Below are positions 10,564-18,164 of a DNA stretch of 64,000 nt, one piece after another. The position numbers were made by a program, and so were the translations under genes. The DNA is from Streptomyces rubrogriseus. Lineage in GTDB: Bacteria; Actinomycetota; Actinomycetes; Streptomycetales; Streptomycetaceae. The notes beneath the pieces were generated by a model. It ran no database searches and had not been told where the DNA came from. It saw nothing but the letters and a program-made list of their open reading frames with translations. The DNA is taken from the NCBI RefSeq assembly GCF_027947575.1, contig NZ_CP116256.1, positions 7,874,001 to 7,938,000 on the forward strand. Reading direction: 5' to 3'. Each line of letters begins with the position of its first letter. Positions within the stretch are counted from its first letter, which is position 1.

Positions 10564-11460
10564 TCACGTGCGGGCGCACACCAGGCGGCAGCAGCGGACG
10601 AAGTCCTGGACGACGGGGTCGGCGTCGTCCGCGGGGTCCCAGGCGACGCCGACCCGGCTGGGGCCGACCCCGGTGACGGGGCGGTGGACGACGCCGGGGC
10701 GGGTGTAGAAGCGGGACGCCGACTCGGGCGCGAGGGCGATGCCGTAGCCGTTGGCGATCGCGGTGAGCCAGTCGTCCGGCTGCGCGGTGACGGCGCCGAC
10801 GCGGACCGGGTGGCCGTCGCGCTCGTCGGCGGCCAGCCAGTACGCGCGCCAGGGACCCGTCTCGGGCGGGGCGGCCACGAAGGGCTCGTCCCGCAGTTCA
10901 CGGAGGTCGATCGTCTCGCGCCCGGCCAGCGGGTGCGTCTCGGGCAGCACGACGCAGCGGGGCTCGCTGAACAGCTCCACCACCCGCAACGCCTCCTGGC
11001 CGGGGAACGGCAGCCGCACCAGGGCGACGTCGACGTCCGAGTCGGCGAGCCCGGCGGACGGGTTCGACCACGAGGCCTGCCGCATCTCGGCCCGCCAGTC
11101 CGGACGGCGCCGGGCGAACTCGGCGATGATCGGCTGCGTCGCCTCGTTGGCCGCGCTGGCCAGGAAGCCGACCCGCAGGACGCGGTCGGCCCGGCTCCCC
11201 GCGGACCTCGTCTCGCGCAGCGCCGTCTCCCACCCGGCCAGGAGGCCGGGGACCCGGGCCGCGAGCGCCCGGCCCGACCCGGTGAGGGCCATGCCGTCGC
11301 GGGAGCGCGTGAAGAGGGCCGTGCCGAGTGCGGACTCCAGCCGGCGGATCTGCTTGGTCAGCGCGGGCTGGGAGACGTACAGCCGCTGAGCCGCCCTGGT
11401 CAGGCTGCCTTCCTCCGCCACGGCCGCGAAGTACCGCAGCAATCGGGTGTCGACATCCAT
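10564..11460 (-). CDS. LysR family transcriptional regulator
   Basis: The 298-residue product has the classical LysR layout. The winged HTH is in residues 1-60 (LLRYFAAVAEEGSLTRAAQR, then LYVSQPALTKQIRRLESALG), and an effector-binding periplasmic-protein-like domain occupies about 90-295. It is divergent from the small DoxX-like membrane gene, with an 84-base gap, so that gene is the natural target. The effector is not readable. Confidence 0.92.
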   Translation of the reverse strand: MDVDTRLLRYFAAVAEEGSLTRAAQRLYVSQPALTKQIRRLESALGTALFTRSRDGMALTGSGRALAARVPGLLAGWETALRETRSAGSRADRVLRVGFLASAANEATQPIIAEFARRRPDWRAEMRQASWSNPSAGLADSDVDVALVRLPFPGQEALRVVELFSEPRCVVLPETHPLAGRETIDLRELRDEPFVAAPPETGPWRAYWLAADERDGHPVRVGAVTAQPDDWLTAIANGYGIALAPESASRFYTRPGVVHRPVTGVGPSRVGVAWDPADDADPVVQDFVRCCRLVCART

Positions 11461-11544
11461 TCCACCAGGTTATAGAAGCAGGTATTGGACGTCGCGGTGG
11501 GCGGCGGTGAGGCTGGACGCAGGTTGCCGCTGGAAGGGGAGCCC

Positions 11545-11895
11545 GTGTTCACCGCCTATGTGGTCGTCGGTGCCGCCGCGATCGTCGCCAATGCCGGGAT
11601 CGCCGTCGCGGACCTGCTGCGCGCCCGGTTCGTCCTCGCCAACTCGGCCGAGGTGGGGGTCCCCGCGTCGTGGCTCCCTTGGCTGGCCGGTCTCAAGGCG
11701 GCCGGTGCCGCCGGGCTCCTGGCCGGCCTGCTGGGCGCCGGGCCGCTCGGGACCGCGGCGGCGGCCGGTCTCGCCCTCTTCTTCGTCGGCGCGCTCGCCG
11801 CGCACGTCCGCGCCCGGGTCTTCCACAACATCGCCTTCCCCCTCGGCTACCTGGCGCTCAACACCGCGGCGCTGGTCCTGGGGATGGCCGCGTGA
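11545..11895 (+). CDS. DoxX-like small membrane protein
   Basis: About 116 residues with four hydrophobic helices. The features WLPWLAGLKAAGAAGLLAG and ARVFHNIAFPLGYLALN match DoxX-like families. These proteins are inner-membrane and mostly uncharacterised; some take part in redox stress. GTG 11545 is preferred because GGAAGGGGAG precedes it; an upstream in-frame start at 11485 would add 20 residues with no ribosome binding site. The divergent LysR gene probably regulates it. Confidence 0.75.
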   Translation: MFTAYVVVGAAAIVANAGIAVADLLRARFVLANSAEVGVPASWLPWLAGLKAAGAAGLLAGLLGAGPLGTAAAAGLALFFVGALAAHVRARVFHNIAFPLGYLALNTAALVLGMAA

Positions 11896-12099
11896 GCGGG
11901 TGGGGCGTGAGCGGGCGCCCGGCGGTCAGCGGCCCCGGGCAGCCGCCCCGGCCGAGGTCGTAGACGCCGAGTGCCACGTCCGGTACTCCAGGTTCAGCCG
12001 ACGCGGGTCGCCCGGCAGTTCGTCGGCGGAACGCTTCGGGGAGATCACGTTCCGGACCCTACCCACTCGCCGCGCCACCGGTTTCGGAATAGTGCTGCC

Positions 12100-12609
12100 A
12101 TGACCAACATCCCCCGCAGCACCCTTTTACTCGCCTCCACCGTGCTCACCGCGGTCCTCGCCCTCTACATCGCCCTGGTGGCCCTCGGGAACATCACCGA
12201 CTTCGACAACAACCAGCAGTACGTGCACCACGTCCTCGCGATGGACACGACGTTCAAGGACGACGACCTGATGTGGCGGGCGATCACGAGCAAGGGTCTT
12301 CAGGACACCGCCTACGTGGCGATCATCGTGTGGGAGACCGCGGCCGCGCTCGTCCTGATCTGGGCGACCTGGCTCTGGATACGCCGGCAGCACGCTCCCG
12401 CGCGGCGCTTCACCACCTACGGCACGCTCATGCTGATGCTCCTCTTCGGCGCCGGTTTCCTCGCGATCGGCGGGGAGTGGTTCGCGATGTGGCAGTCGGA
12501 GGACTGGAACGGGCTGGACGCGGCGACGCGGGTGCTGCTGTTCAGCGGCGTCGTGCTGATCGTGGCGCACCTGCCGTCCGGCGAGGCGGAGGCCACGAGA
12601 TCACAGTGA
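12100..12609 (+). CDS. DUF2165 family small integral membrane protein, contains a TTA codon
   Basis: 169 residues with four hydrophobic segments and family-typical motifs: an FDNNQQYVHHVLAMDTTF loop, then AYVAIIVWETAAALVL and FLAIGGEWFAMWQS. Function of the family is unknown. Codon 10 is TTA (12127-12129), preceded by CTT; both are rare at this GC content. TTA is read only by the bldA tRNA in Streptomyces, so translation should depend on developmental bldA expression. The start is ATG 12100, with a weak ribosome binding site. Confidence 0.85.
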   Translation: MTNIPRSTLLLASTVLTAVLALYIALVALGNITDFDNNQQYVHHVLAMDTTFKDDDLMWRAITSKGLQDTAYVAIIVWETAAALVLIWATWLWIRRQHAPARRFTTYGTLMLMLLFGAGFLAIGGEWFAMWQSEDWNGLDAATRVLLFSGVVLIVAHLPSGEAEATRSQ

Positions 12610-12647
12610 CCCACGAGACGACAGTGACCTACGAGACCACGGTGACC
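12603..12647. repeat. 18-bp tandem repeat across convergent stop codons
   Basis: Two and a half copies of an 18-bp unit, ACAGTGACCYACGAGACS, run through the stop codons of the converging genes at 12609 and 12629. Confidence 0.7.
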
Positions 12648-13198
12648 GTCGTGCCGGACGTGCCGAAGTCCCAGAGCGCGTCGCCGTCCGCCTTGGGCAG
12701 CCGTATGCCGCCGGTCCTGGCGCCGTCGGCGGGCGGCGGCGGCGAGGAGCCGTCCACGGCGTTGGAGAAGGCGACCCAGACGCCGTCCTCCTGGGTGAAG
12801 TACATGATCTGCTCGACCCGGACCCCGTCGGAGCCCGTCGTCGGGTCCTGGCGGCGGGTGCCGACGCTGTACTTGCCGGGGTCGGGGTCGACCGTGCCCG
12901 GCCACACCTTGAAGGAGCGCCGGGTGGCGTCGCTGGCGTCGACCAGCCACACCCGGTCCTCGCCGACCGAGTAGACGACGCGCCGACCGGTGCCGGAGCC
13001 CTCCGGCACCGGGGCCGGCGCGGTCTCCTTCGGCGTGGGGTGCGCGTCCGCGGACGCCGACGGTTTCGGCTTCGTCGCCACGGCGGTGGGCTGGGGCCCC
13101 TGGTCCGCCTGCACGGCCAGCACGGTCACCGCCGCGATCGCGCCCACGGTCAGACCGGAGACCCACGCCCATGAGGGAAGTCGGGCAGGCACGGGCAC
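12629..13198 (-). CDS. Membrane-anchored or secreted hypothetical protein
   Basis: One hydrophobic N-terminal segment (AWVSGLTVGAIAAVTVLAV, about residues 11-29) is followed by a Pro/Thr/Lys linker and a C-terminal region of about 120 residues. The latter looks like a beta-rich repeat domain (VVYSVGEDRVWLVDASD, VEQIMYFTQEDGVWVAFSN). It is probably exported and tethered to the outer face of the membrane. I do not recognise a family. It lies downstream of fbiC on the same strand, 68 bases away. Confidence 0.7.
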   Translation of the reverse strand: MPVPARLPSWAWVSGLTVGAIAAVTVLAVQADQGPQPTAVATKPKPSASADAHPTPKETAPAPVPEGSGTGRRVVYSVGEDRVWLVDASDATRRSFKVWPGTVDPDPGKYSVGTRRQDPTTGSDGVRVEQIMYFTQEDGVWVAFSNAVDGSSPPPPADGARTGGIRLPKADGDALWDFGTSGTTVTVVS

Positions 13199-13266
13199 GC
13201 ATCTCCTCAGCTACGAGAACCCCGACACACCGGGGGCCCGATCATCGTACTGCGCGCCCGCGCCGC

Positions 13267-15870
13267 TCAGTCCAGGACCGGCAGCAGCTCCGGCAGGTGC
13301 CCGTCCGAGTCCCGCGCTGCCCGCTGCCGCTCCGCGGGGACCGGGCCGTAGAGGGTGGTGCGCGGCTTCGCCGGGCGGCCCGCGGCGTCCGCGACCGCGA
13401 TCAGGTCCTTGACCGACTTGTACGACCCGTAGGACGAGCCCGCCATGCGGGAGATCGTCTCCTCCATCAGGGTGCCGCCCAGGTCGTTGGCGCCGGAGCG
13501 GAGCATCTCCGCCGCACCCTCCGTGCCCAGTTTCACCCAGCTCGTCTGGATGTTGGGGATGTGCGGGTGCAGGAGGAGGCGGGCCATCGCGGTCACCGCG
13601 CGGTTGTCCCGGAGGGTGGGCCCGGGCCGCGCGATGCCCGCCAGGTACACCGGCGCGTTGGTGTGGATGAAGGGGAGCGTCACGAACTCCGTGAAGCCAC
13701 CCGTGCGCTGCTGGATCCCGGCGAGCGTGCGCAGGTGGCCCAGCCAGTGGCGGGGCTGGTCGACGTGGCCGTACATCATCGTGGACGAGGAGCGGATGCC
13801 CAGCTCGTGGGCGGTCTCGATCACCTCGATCCAGGTGGCCGCCGGCAGCTTGCCCTTGGTGAGGATCCAGCGGACCTCGTCGTCGAGGATCTCCGCCGCC
13901 GTGCCCGGGACCGAGTCGAGCCCCGCCTCCTTCGCGGCGCTCAGCCACTCCCTGACCGACATCCCGGTGCGGGTGGCGCCGTTGACGACCTCCATCGGCG
14001 AGAAGGCGTGCACGTGCATGCCGGGGACGCGCTCCTTCACCGCCCGCGCGATGTCGAAGTACGCCGTGCCGGGCAGGTCGGGGTGGATGCCGCCCTGCAT
14101 GCAGACCTCCACCGCGCCCACGTCCCAGGCCTGCTGGGCGCGGTCGGCGACCTGGTCCAAGGAGAGCGTGTAGGCGTCGGCGTCCGTGCGGCGCTGGGCG
14201 AAGGCGCAGAAACGGCAGCCGGTGTAGCAGACGTTGGTGAAGTTGATGTTGCGGGTCACGATGTACGTCACGTCGTCGCCGACCACCGACCTGCGCACGT
14301 CGTCGGCCACCTTGCACAGGGCGTCCAGCGCCGGGCCGTCGGCGTGCAGCAGGGCGAGCGCCTCGTCGTCCGTCAGCTTCGTGGGGTCGTCGGCCGCCGT
14401 GGCCAGCGCGGCGCGTACGTCGGTGTCGATGCGCTCGGGGGCCATGCCGGGGGCGGCGGCCTCGCGCAGGGCGCCCCAGTCGCCGTACACCTCGTCGAAG
14501 TCGTCGCGGCGGTCCGACGTACGGCCCTCGGTGTCGATGGTGGCGTGCAGGTCGGTGCGGCCGGTGGCGGTGAACGCCTCGTCCGGCTCCTGCCAGGCGT
14601 GCCCCTCGACCACCGCGTCCTCGCGGGCCAGGCCGGTCTCCGGGTCGGCGAGCGCCGCCACGTGCGGGCGCAGCCGCGGGTCCAGCCAGGGCTCGCCGCG
14701 CCGCACGAACTCCGGGTACACGCAGAGGCGTTCGCGCAGCTCGAAGCCGGCCGCCCGGGACTTCGCGGCGAGTTCGTCGATCTGCGGCCAGGGACGCTCG
14801 GGGTTCACGTGGTCGATGGTGAGCGGGGAGACGCCGCCCCAGTCGTCGACGCCCGCGCCGATCAGCCGCTCGTACTCCGCGTCCACCAGGTTCGGCGGGG
14901 CCTGGAGGCAGGCGGAGGGGCCCATGATGTGCCGGGCGACGGCGACCGTGGCGACCAGTTCGTCCAGTTCGGCGTCCGGCATGCCGCGCATCGCCGTGTC
15001 GGGCTTGGCGCGGAAGTTCTGGATGATCAGTTCCTGGATGCCGTGGTAGGCGCGGGAGACCTTGCGCAGCGCGAAGAGGGACTCGGCCCGCTCCTCGTAC
15101 GTCTCGCCGATGCCGATGAGGATGCCGGAGGTGAAGGGCACCGAGGAGCGCCCGGCGTCCTCCAGGACGCGCAGCCGTACGGCGGGCTCCTTGTCGGGCG
15201 AGCCGTGGTGCGGGCCGCCGGGCTCGGACCACAGGCGGGTCGCGGTGGTCTCCAGCATCATGCCCATGGAGGGCGCGACGGGCTTGAGCCGCTGGAAGTC
15301 CGTCCAGGTCATGACGCCGGGGTTGAGGTGCGGGAGGAGACCCGTCTCCTCCAGGATGCGGATCGAGATGGCGCGGACGTAGGCGATCGTGTCGTCGTAG
15401 CCGTGCGCGTCCAGCCACTCCCTGGCCTCCGGCCAGCGGTCCTCGGGCTTGTCGCCGAGGGTGATGAGGGCTTCCTTGCAGCCGAGGGCGGCACCCTTGC
15501 GCGCGATGTCGAGCACCTCGTCCGGGGACATGAACATCCCGTGGCCGGCCCGGCGCAGCTTGCCGGGGACCGTCACGAAGGTGCAGTAGTGGCACTTGTC
15601 CCGGCACAGCCGGGTCAGCGGGACGAAGACGCTCTTCGAGTACGTGATGACGCCGGGCCGCCCGGCCGCCTCCAGGCCCGCGTCCCGGACCCGGGCGGCG
15701 GACGCGGTGAGGGCGTCGAGGTGCGCGCCGCGCGCCTGGAGCAGCACGGCGGCCTCGGACGCGTCGAGGGCGACGCCGTCCCGGGCGCGTTTGAGGGCGC
15801 GACGCATGGAGTTCTCGGTGGGCCCTGCGGGGTCGGCGGGTCCGGTTCCGGAGGTCGCGGAAGTCGTCAT
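13267..15870 (-). CDS. fbiC: FbiC, bifunctional FO synthase (coenzyme F420 biosynthesis)
   Basis: The 867-residue protein joins two radical-SAM enzymes. The CofG half has C89-x3-C93-x2-C96 (CRDKCHYC), and the CofH half has a second C-x3-C-x2-C (CYTGCRFC, about residue 548). Together they condense 5-amino-6-ribitylaminouracil and tyrosine into FO, the deazaflavin chromophore of F420. The length equals the fused actinobacterial enzyme; archaea have separate cofG and cofH. A Ddn-type F420-dependent enzyme is encoded 1.8 kb away, consistent with use of the cofactor nearby. Confidence 0.95.
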   Translation of the reverse strand: MTTSATSGTGPADPAGPTENSMRRALKRARDGVALDASEAAVLLQARGAHLDALTASAARVRDAGLEAAGRPGVITYSKSVFVPLTRLCRDKCHYCTFVTVPGKLRRAGHGMFMSPDEVLDIARKGAALGCKEALITLGDKPEDRWPEAREWLDAHGYDDTIAYVRAISIRILEETGLLPHLNPGVMTWTDFQRLKPVAPSMGMMLETTATRLWSEPGGPHHGSPDKEPAVRLRVLEDAGRSSVPFTSGILIGIGETYEERAESLFALRKVSRAYHGIQELIIQNFRAKPDTAMRGMPDAELDELVATVAVARHIMGPSACLQAPPNLVDAEYERLIGAGVDDWGGVSPLTIDHVNPERPWPQIDELAAKSRAAGFELRERLCVYPEFVRRGEPWLDPRLRPHVAALADPETGLAREDAVVEGHAWQEPDEAFTATGRTDLHATIDTEGRTSDRRDDFDEVYGDWGALREAAAPGMAPERIDTDVRAALATAADDPTKLTDDEALALLHADGPALDALCKVADDVRRSVVGDDVTYIVTRNINFTNVCYTGCRFCAFAQRRTDADAYTLSLDQVADRAQQAWDVGAVEVCMQGGIHPDLPGTAYFDIARAVKERVPGMHVHAFSPMEVVNGATRTGMSVREWLSAAKEAGLDSVPGTAAEILDDEVRWILTKGKLPAATWIEVIETAHELGIRSSSTMMYGHVDQPRHWLGHLRTLAGIQQRTGGFTEFVTLPFIHTNAPVYLAGIARPGPTLRDNRAVTAMARLLLHPHIPNIQTSWVKLGTEGAAEMLRSGANDLGGTLMEETISRMAGSSYGSYKSVKDLIAVADAAGRPAKPRTTLYGPVPAERQRAARDSDGHLPELLPVLD

Positions 15871-15992
15871 CCTTCGAGCATACGAGCGGCGTGATCAGCA
15901 CGGCTGTCCCGTCGCGGTGACCCACCGCACGGTTTCCGGTCCTCCATCCGCCTCCCCCCTTCCCTTGCCCCGCAGTTCACGGCTCAATACGA

Positions 15993-16011
15993 GGGTTGCA
16001 CGCACCAACCC
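15993..16011. promoter_or_regulatory. Inverted repeat GGGTTG...CAACCC upstream of the metallohydrolase gene
   Basis: Perfect 6-bp arms with a 7-base spacer lie 48 bases before the start codon, in the divergent region with fbiC. It could be an operator or a leader hairpin. Confidence 0.3.
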
Positions 16012-16058
16012 CTGCACCACCCATGCCATGTCATCGACGACACCTGGGGAGCAGCAGC

Positions 16059-17582
16059 ATGTGCGAGGACGACCACGAGAACGACCACGCCGGGATCGGC
16101 AGACGCGCGGTGTTCGTGACGGGAGCCGCCGCCGCGCTTACGTTGGCGACCGTGAGCTTCGCTTCAGCGGCGGGCGGTACCGGCCCGCGGACCAGGACCG
16201 TACGCGGCACCCTGCCGCCCGGCGCCCCCGACTTCGTGTACGTCCCGGTCGAAGTCCCCCGGGGCGTGCGCGAGATCCACGTCGCCTACACCTACGACCG
16301 TCCCACCGTCCCGGCCGGCACCCAGGGCAACGCGCTCGACATCGGCCTCTTCGACGAGCGCGGCACCGACCTGGGCGGCCGGGGCTTCCGCGGCTGGTCG
16401 GGCGGGGCGCGCACGGAGTTCTTCGTCCGCGCGGACGCCGCCACGCCGGGCTACCTGCCGGGGCCGGTGCGGGCGGGCATCTGGCACATCGCGCTCGGCC
16501 CGTACACGGTGGCCCCCGAGGGGCTGTCCTACGAGCTCACGATCACGCTGACCCACGGCGAGCAGGACGAGGCCCCGCGGCCGGTGTACCCGCCCGAGCG
16601 GGCCAAGGGGCGGGGCCGGGCCTGGTACCGGGGCGACTGCCACCTGCACTCCGAGTACTCCGACGGCCGCTACACCCTCGCCGAGATCGCCGGGCTGGCG
16701 CGGGCGGCGGGCCTGGACTTCATCAACTCCTCCGAGCACAACACGCACTCGGCGCACGCGCACTGGGCCGGGCTCGCCGGGGACGACCTGCTGATCCTGC
16801 TCGGCGAGGAGGTGACGACCCGCAACGGCCACGTCGTCGCGCTCGGTACCGACCCCGGCACCTTCGTCGACTGGCGCTACCGGGCCCGCGACAACCGCTT
16901 CGGCCGGTTCGCCCGGCAGATCCGCCGCGCCGGCGGCCTGGTCGTGCCGGCCCACCCGCACGCCACCTGCATCGGCTGCAACTGGAAGTTCGGCTTCGGG
17001 GAGGCGGACGCGGTCGAGGTGTGGAACGGCGCCTACACGCCCGACGACGAGGTGGCGCTGGCCGACTGGGACGGCATGCTGGTCGCCTCGGTGCGCGACG
17101 GGCGGCGGGACTGGCTCCCGGCGATGGGCAGCAGCGACTCCCACCGCTCCCCCGACGTGATCGGCCGCCCGCAGACCGTCGTCCTCGCCGACGACCTGAC
17201 CCGCGAGGCGATCCAGGAGGGCATCCGGGCGGGCCGGTCGTACGTGGCCGAGTCGTCGAAGGTGTCCCTGTCCCTCACCGCGTCCGGCGGCCGGGGCGAG
17301 CACGCCGGGATCGGCGAGCGGCTGCGCGTGGCCGCCGACACCCCGGTCACCGTCCGCCTGGAGGTGACGGGCGCCCCGCGCTGCACGGTGCGGTTCGTCA
17401 CGGACCAGGGCGTGCTGTTCACGAGCGATCCGCTGCCGGTGTCCGGCGCGGGCGTCGTGCAGTGGCGCACGACCGCCTCGTACGCGGCCTACGTACGGGC
17501 GGAGGTGCGGCACGAGGCGGCGGCGGGCCCGCTGCCGGGGCCGCTGGCGGCGTTCACCAACCCGGTGTTCCTGGGGAGTTAG
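16059..17582 (+). CDS. Secreted CehA/McbA-type PHP-domain metallohydrolase
   Basis: The 507-residue product begins with a Tat-like signal (GRRAVFVTGAAAALTLATVSFASA). The PHP domain follows with its metal-ligand motifs: GDCHLHSEYSDGRYTLAEI, SSEHNTHS, VVPAHPHATC and SSDSHRSPDVIG. Such proteins hydrolyse phosphoesters or carbamates at a multinuclear metal centre; the substrate here is unknown. ATG 16059 is chosen for the GGGGAG seven bases upstream and because it places the twin arginine correctly. The N-terminal 110 residues after the signal are beta-rich and may bind substrate. Confidence 0.85.
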   Translation: MCEDDHENDHAGIGRRAVFVTGAAAALTLATVSFASAAGGTGPRTRTVRGTLPPGAPDFVYVPVEVPRGVREIHVAYTYDRPTVPAGTQGNALDIGLFDERGTDLGGRGFRGWSGGARTEFFVRADAATPGYLPGPVRAGIWHIALGPYTVAPEGLSYELTITLTHGEQDEAPRPVYPPERAKGRGRAWYRGDCHLHSEYSDGRYTLAEIAGLARAAGLDFINSSEHNTHSAHAHWAGLAGDDLLILLGEEVTTRNGHVVALGTDPGTFVDWRYRARDNRFGRFARQIRRAGGLVVPAHPHATCIGCNWKFGFGEADAVEVWNGAYTPDDEVALADWDGMLVASVRDGRRDWLPAMGSSDSHRSPDVIGRPQTVVLADDLTREAIQEGIRAGRSYVAESSKVSLSLTASGGRGEHAGIGERLRVAADTPVTVRLEVTGAPRCTVRFVTDQGVLFTSDPLPVSGAGVVQWRTTASYAAYVRAEVRHEAAAGPLPGPLAAFTNPVFLGS

Positions 17583-17651
17583 TCTCCAGGGGCCACCGGG
17601 CTGCCGGGACCGACCGCGGAGCCCCCGAGCGAGACGGAGCGCGGACCCACG

Positions 17652-18062
17652 ATGCCGAAGCCGCCGAACCCCGAGCGGAAGTACCGGACCGTCACGGCCT
17701 TCCAGCGCCGGCTGAACGCCGTCGTGCGCCGACTGCCCGGCCAGACCCTGCTGGAGACCACCGGCCGCGTTTCGGGCCTGCCCCGCCGCACACCGGTGGG
17801 CGGCCGCCGGGAGGGCGATTCCTTCTGGCTGGTCTCGGAGTTCGGCGAGCGCTCGCAGTACATCCGCAACATCCGGGCCGACCCGCGGGTGCGGGTGCGC
17901 ATCCGGGGGCGCTGGCACCCGGGGACGGCCCACCTCCTTCCCGACGACGACCCGCTCGCCCGTCTGCGCCGCCTCCCCCGCTTCAACAGCGTGGCGGTGC
18001 GGGCGATGGGCGTCGGGACGGGGCTGCTGACGGTACGGGTGGAGTTGGAGGGGCAAAGCTGA
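17652..18062 (+). CDS. Deazaflavin (F420)-dependent nitroreductase-family protein
   Basis: A 136-residue split-beta-barrel protein with the Ddn-family core: LLETTGRVSGLPRRTPVGG, then the FWLVSEFGERSQYIRNIRADP segment, which in this family contacts F420. It should transfer hydride from F420H2 to an unknown acceptor, possibly a quinone or a xenobiotic. It is 69 bases after the metallohydrolase gene, on the same strand, and upstream of afsR. Confidence 0.88.
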   Translation: MPKPPNPERKYRTVTAFQRRLNAVVRRLPGQTLLETTGRVSGLPRRTPVGGRREGDSFWLVSEFGERSQYIRNIRADPRVRVRIRGRWHPGTAHLLPDDDPLARLRRLPRFNSVAVRAMGVGTGLLTVRVELEGQS

Positions 18063-18164
18063 AGAAGCTGATGGAGAACCTGTGATCGGCGTCTCCCACG
18101 GCTGACGTGGTCGGCATGAACAAGGCAAACTGACCTGGTTGCTCAGGATGTCTAGGGGGACGGC

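Noticed and set aside
13171..15894. A 907-codon open frame on the plus strand
   Set aside because: Antisense to fbiC, whose radical-SAM motifs are unmistakable; no motif or ribosome binding site in the antisense frame.
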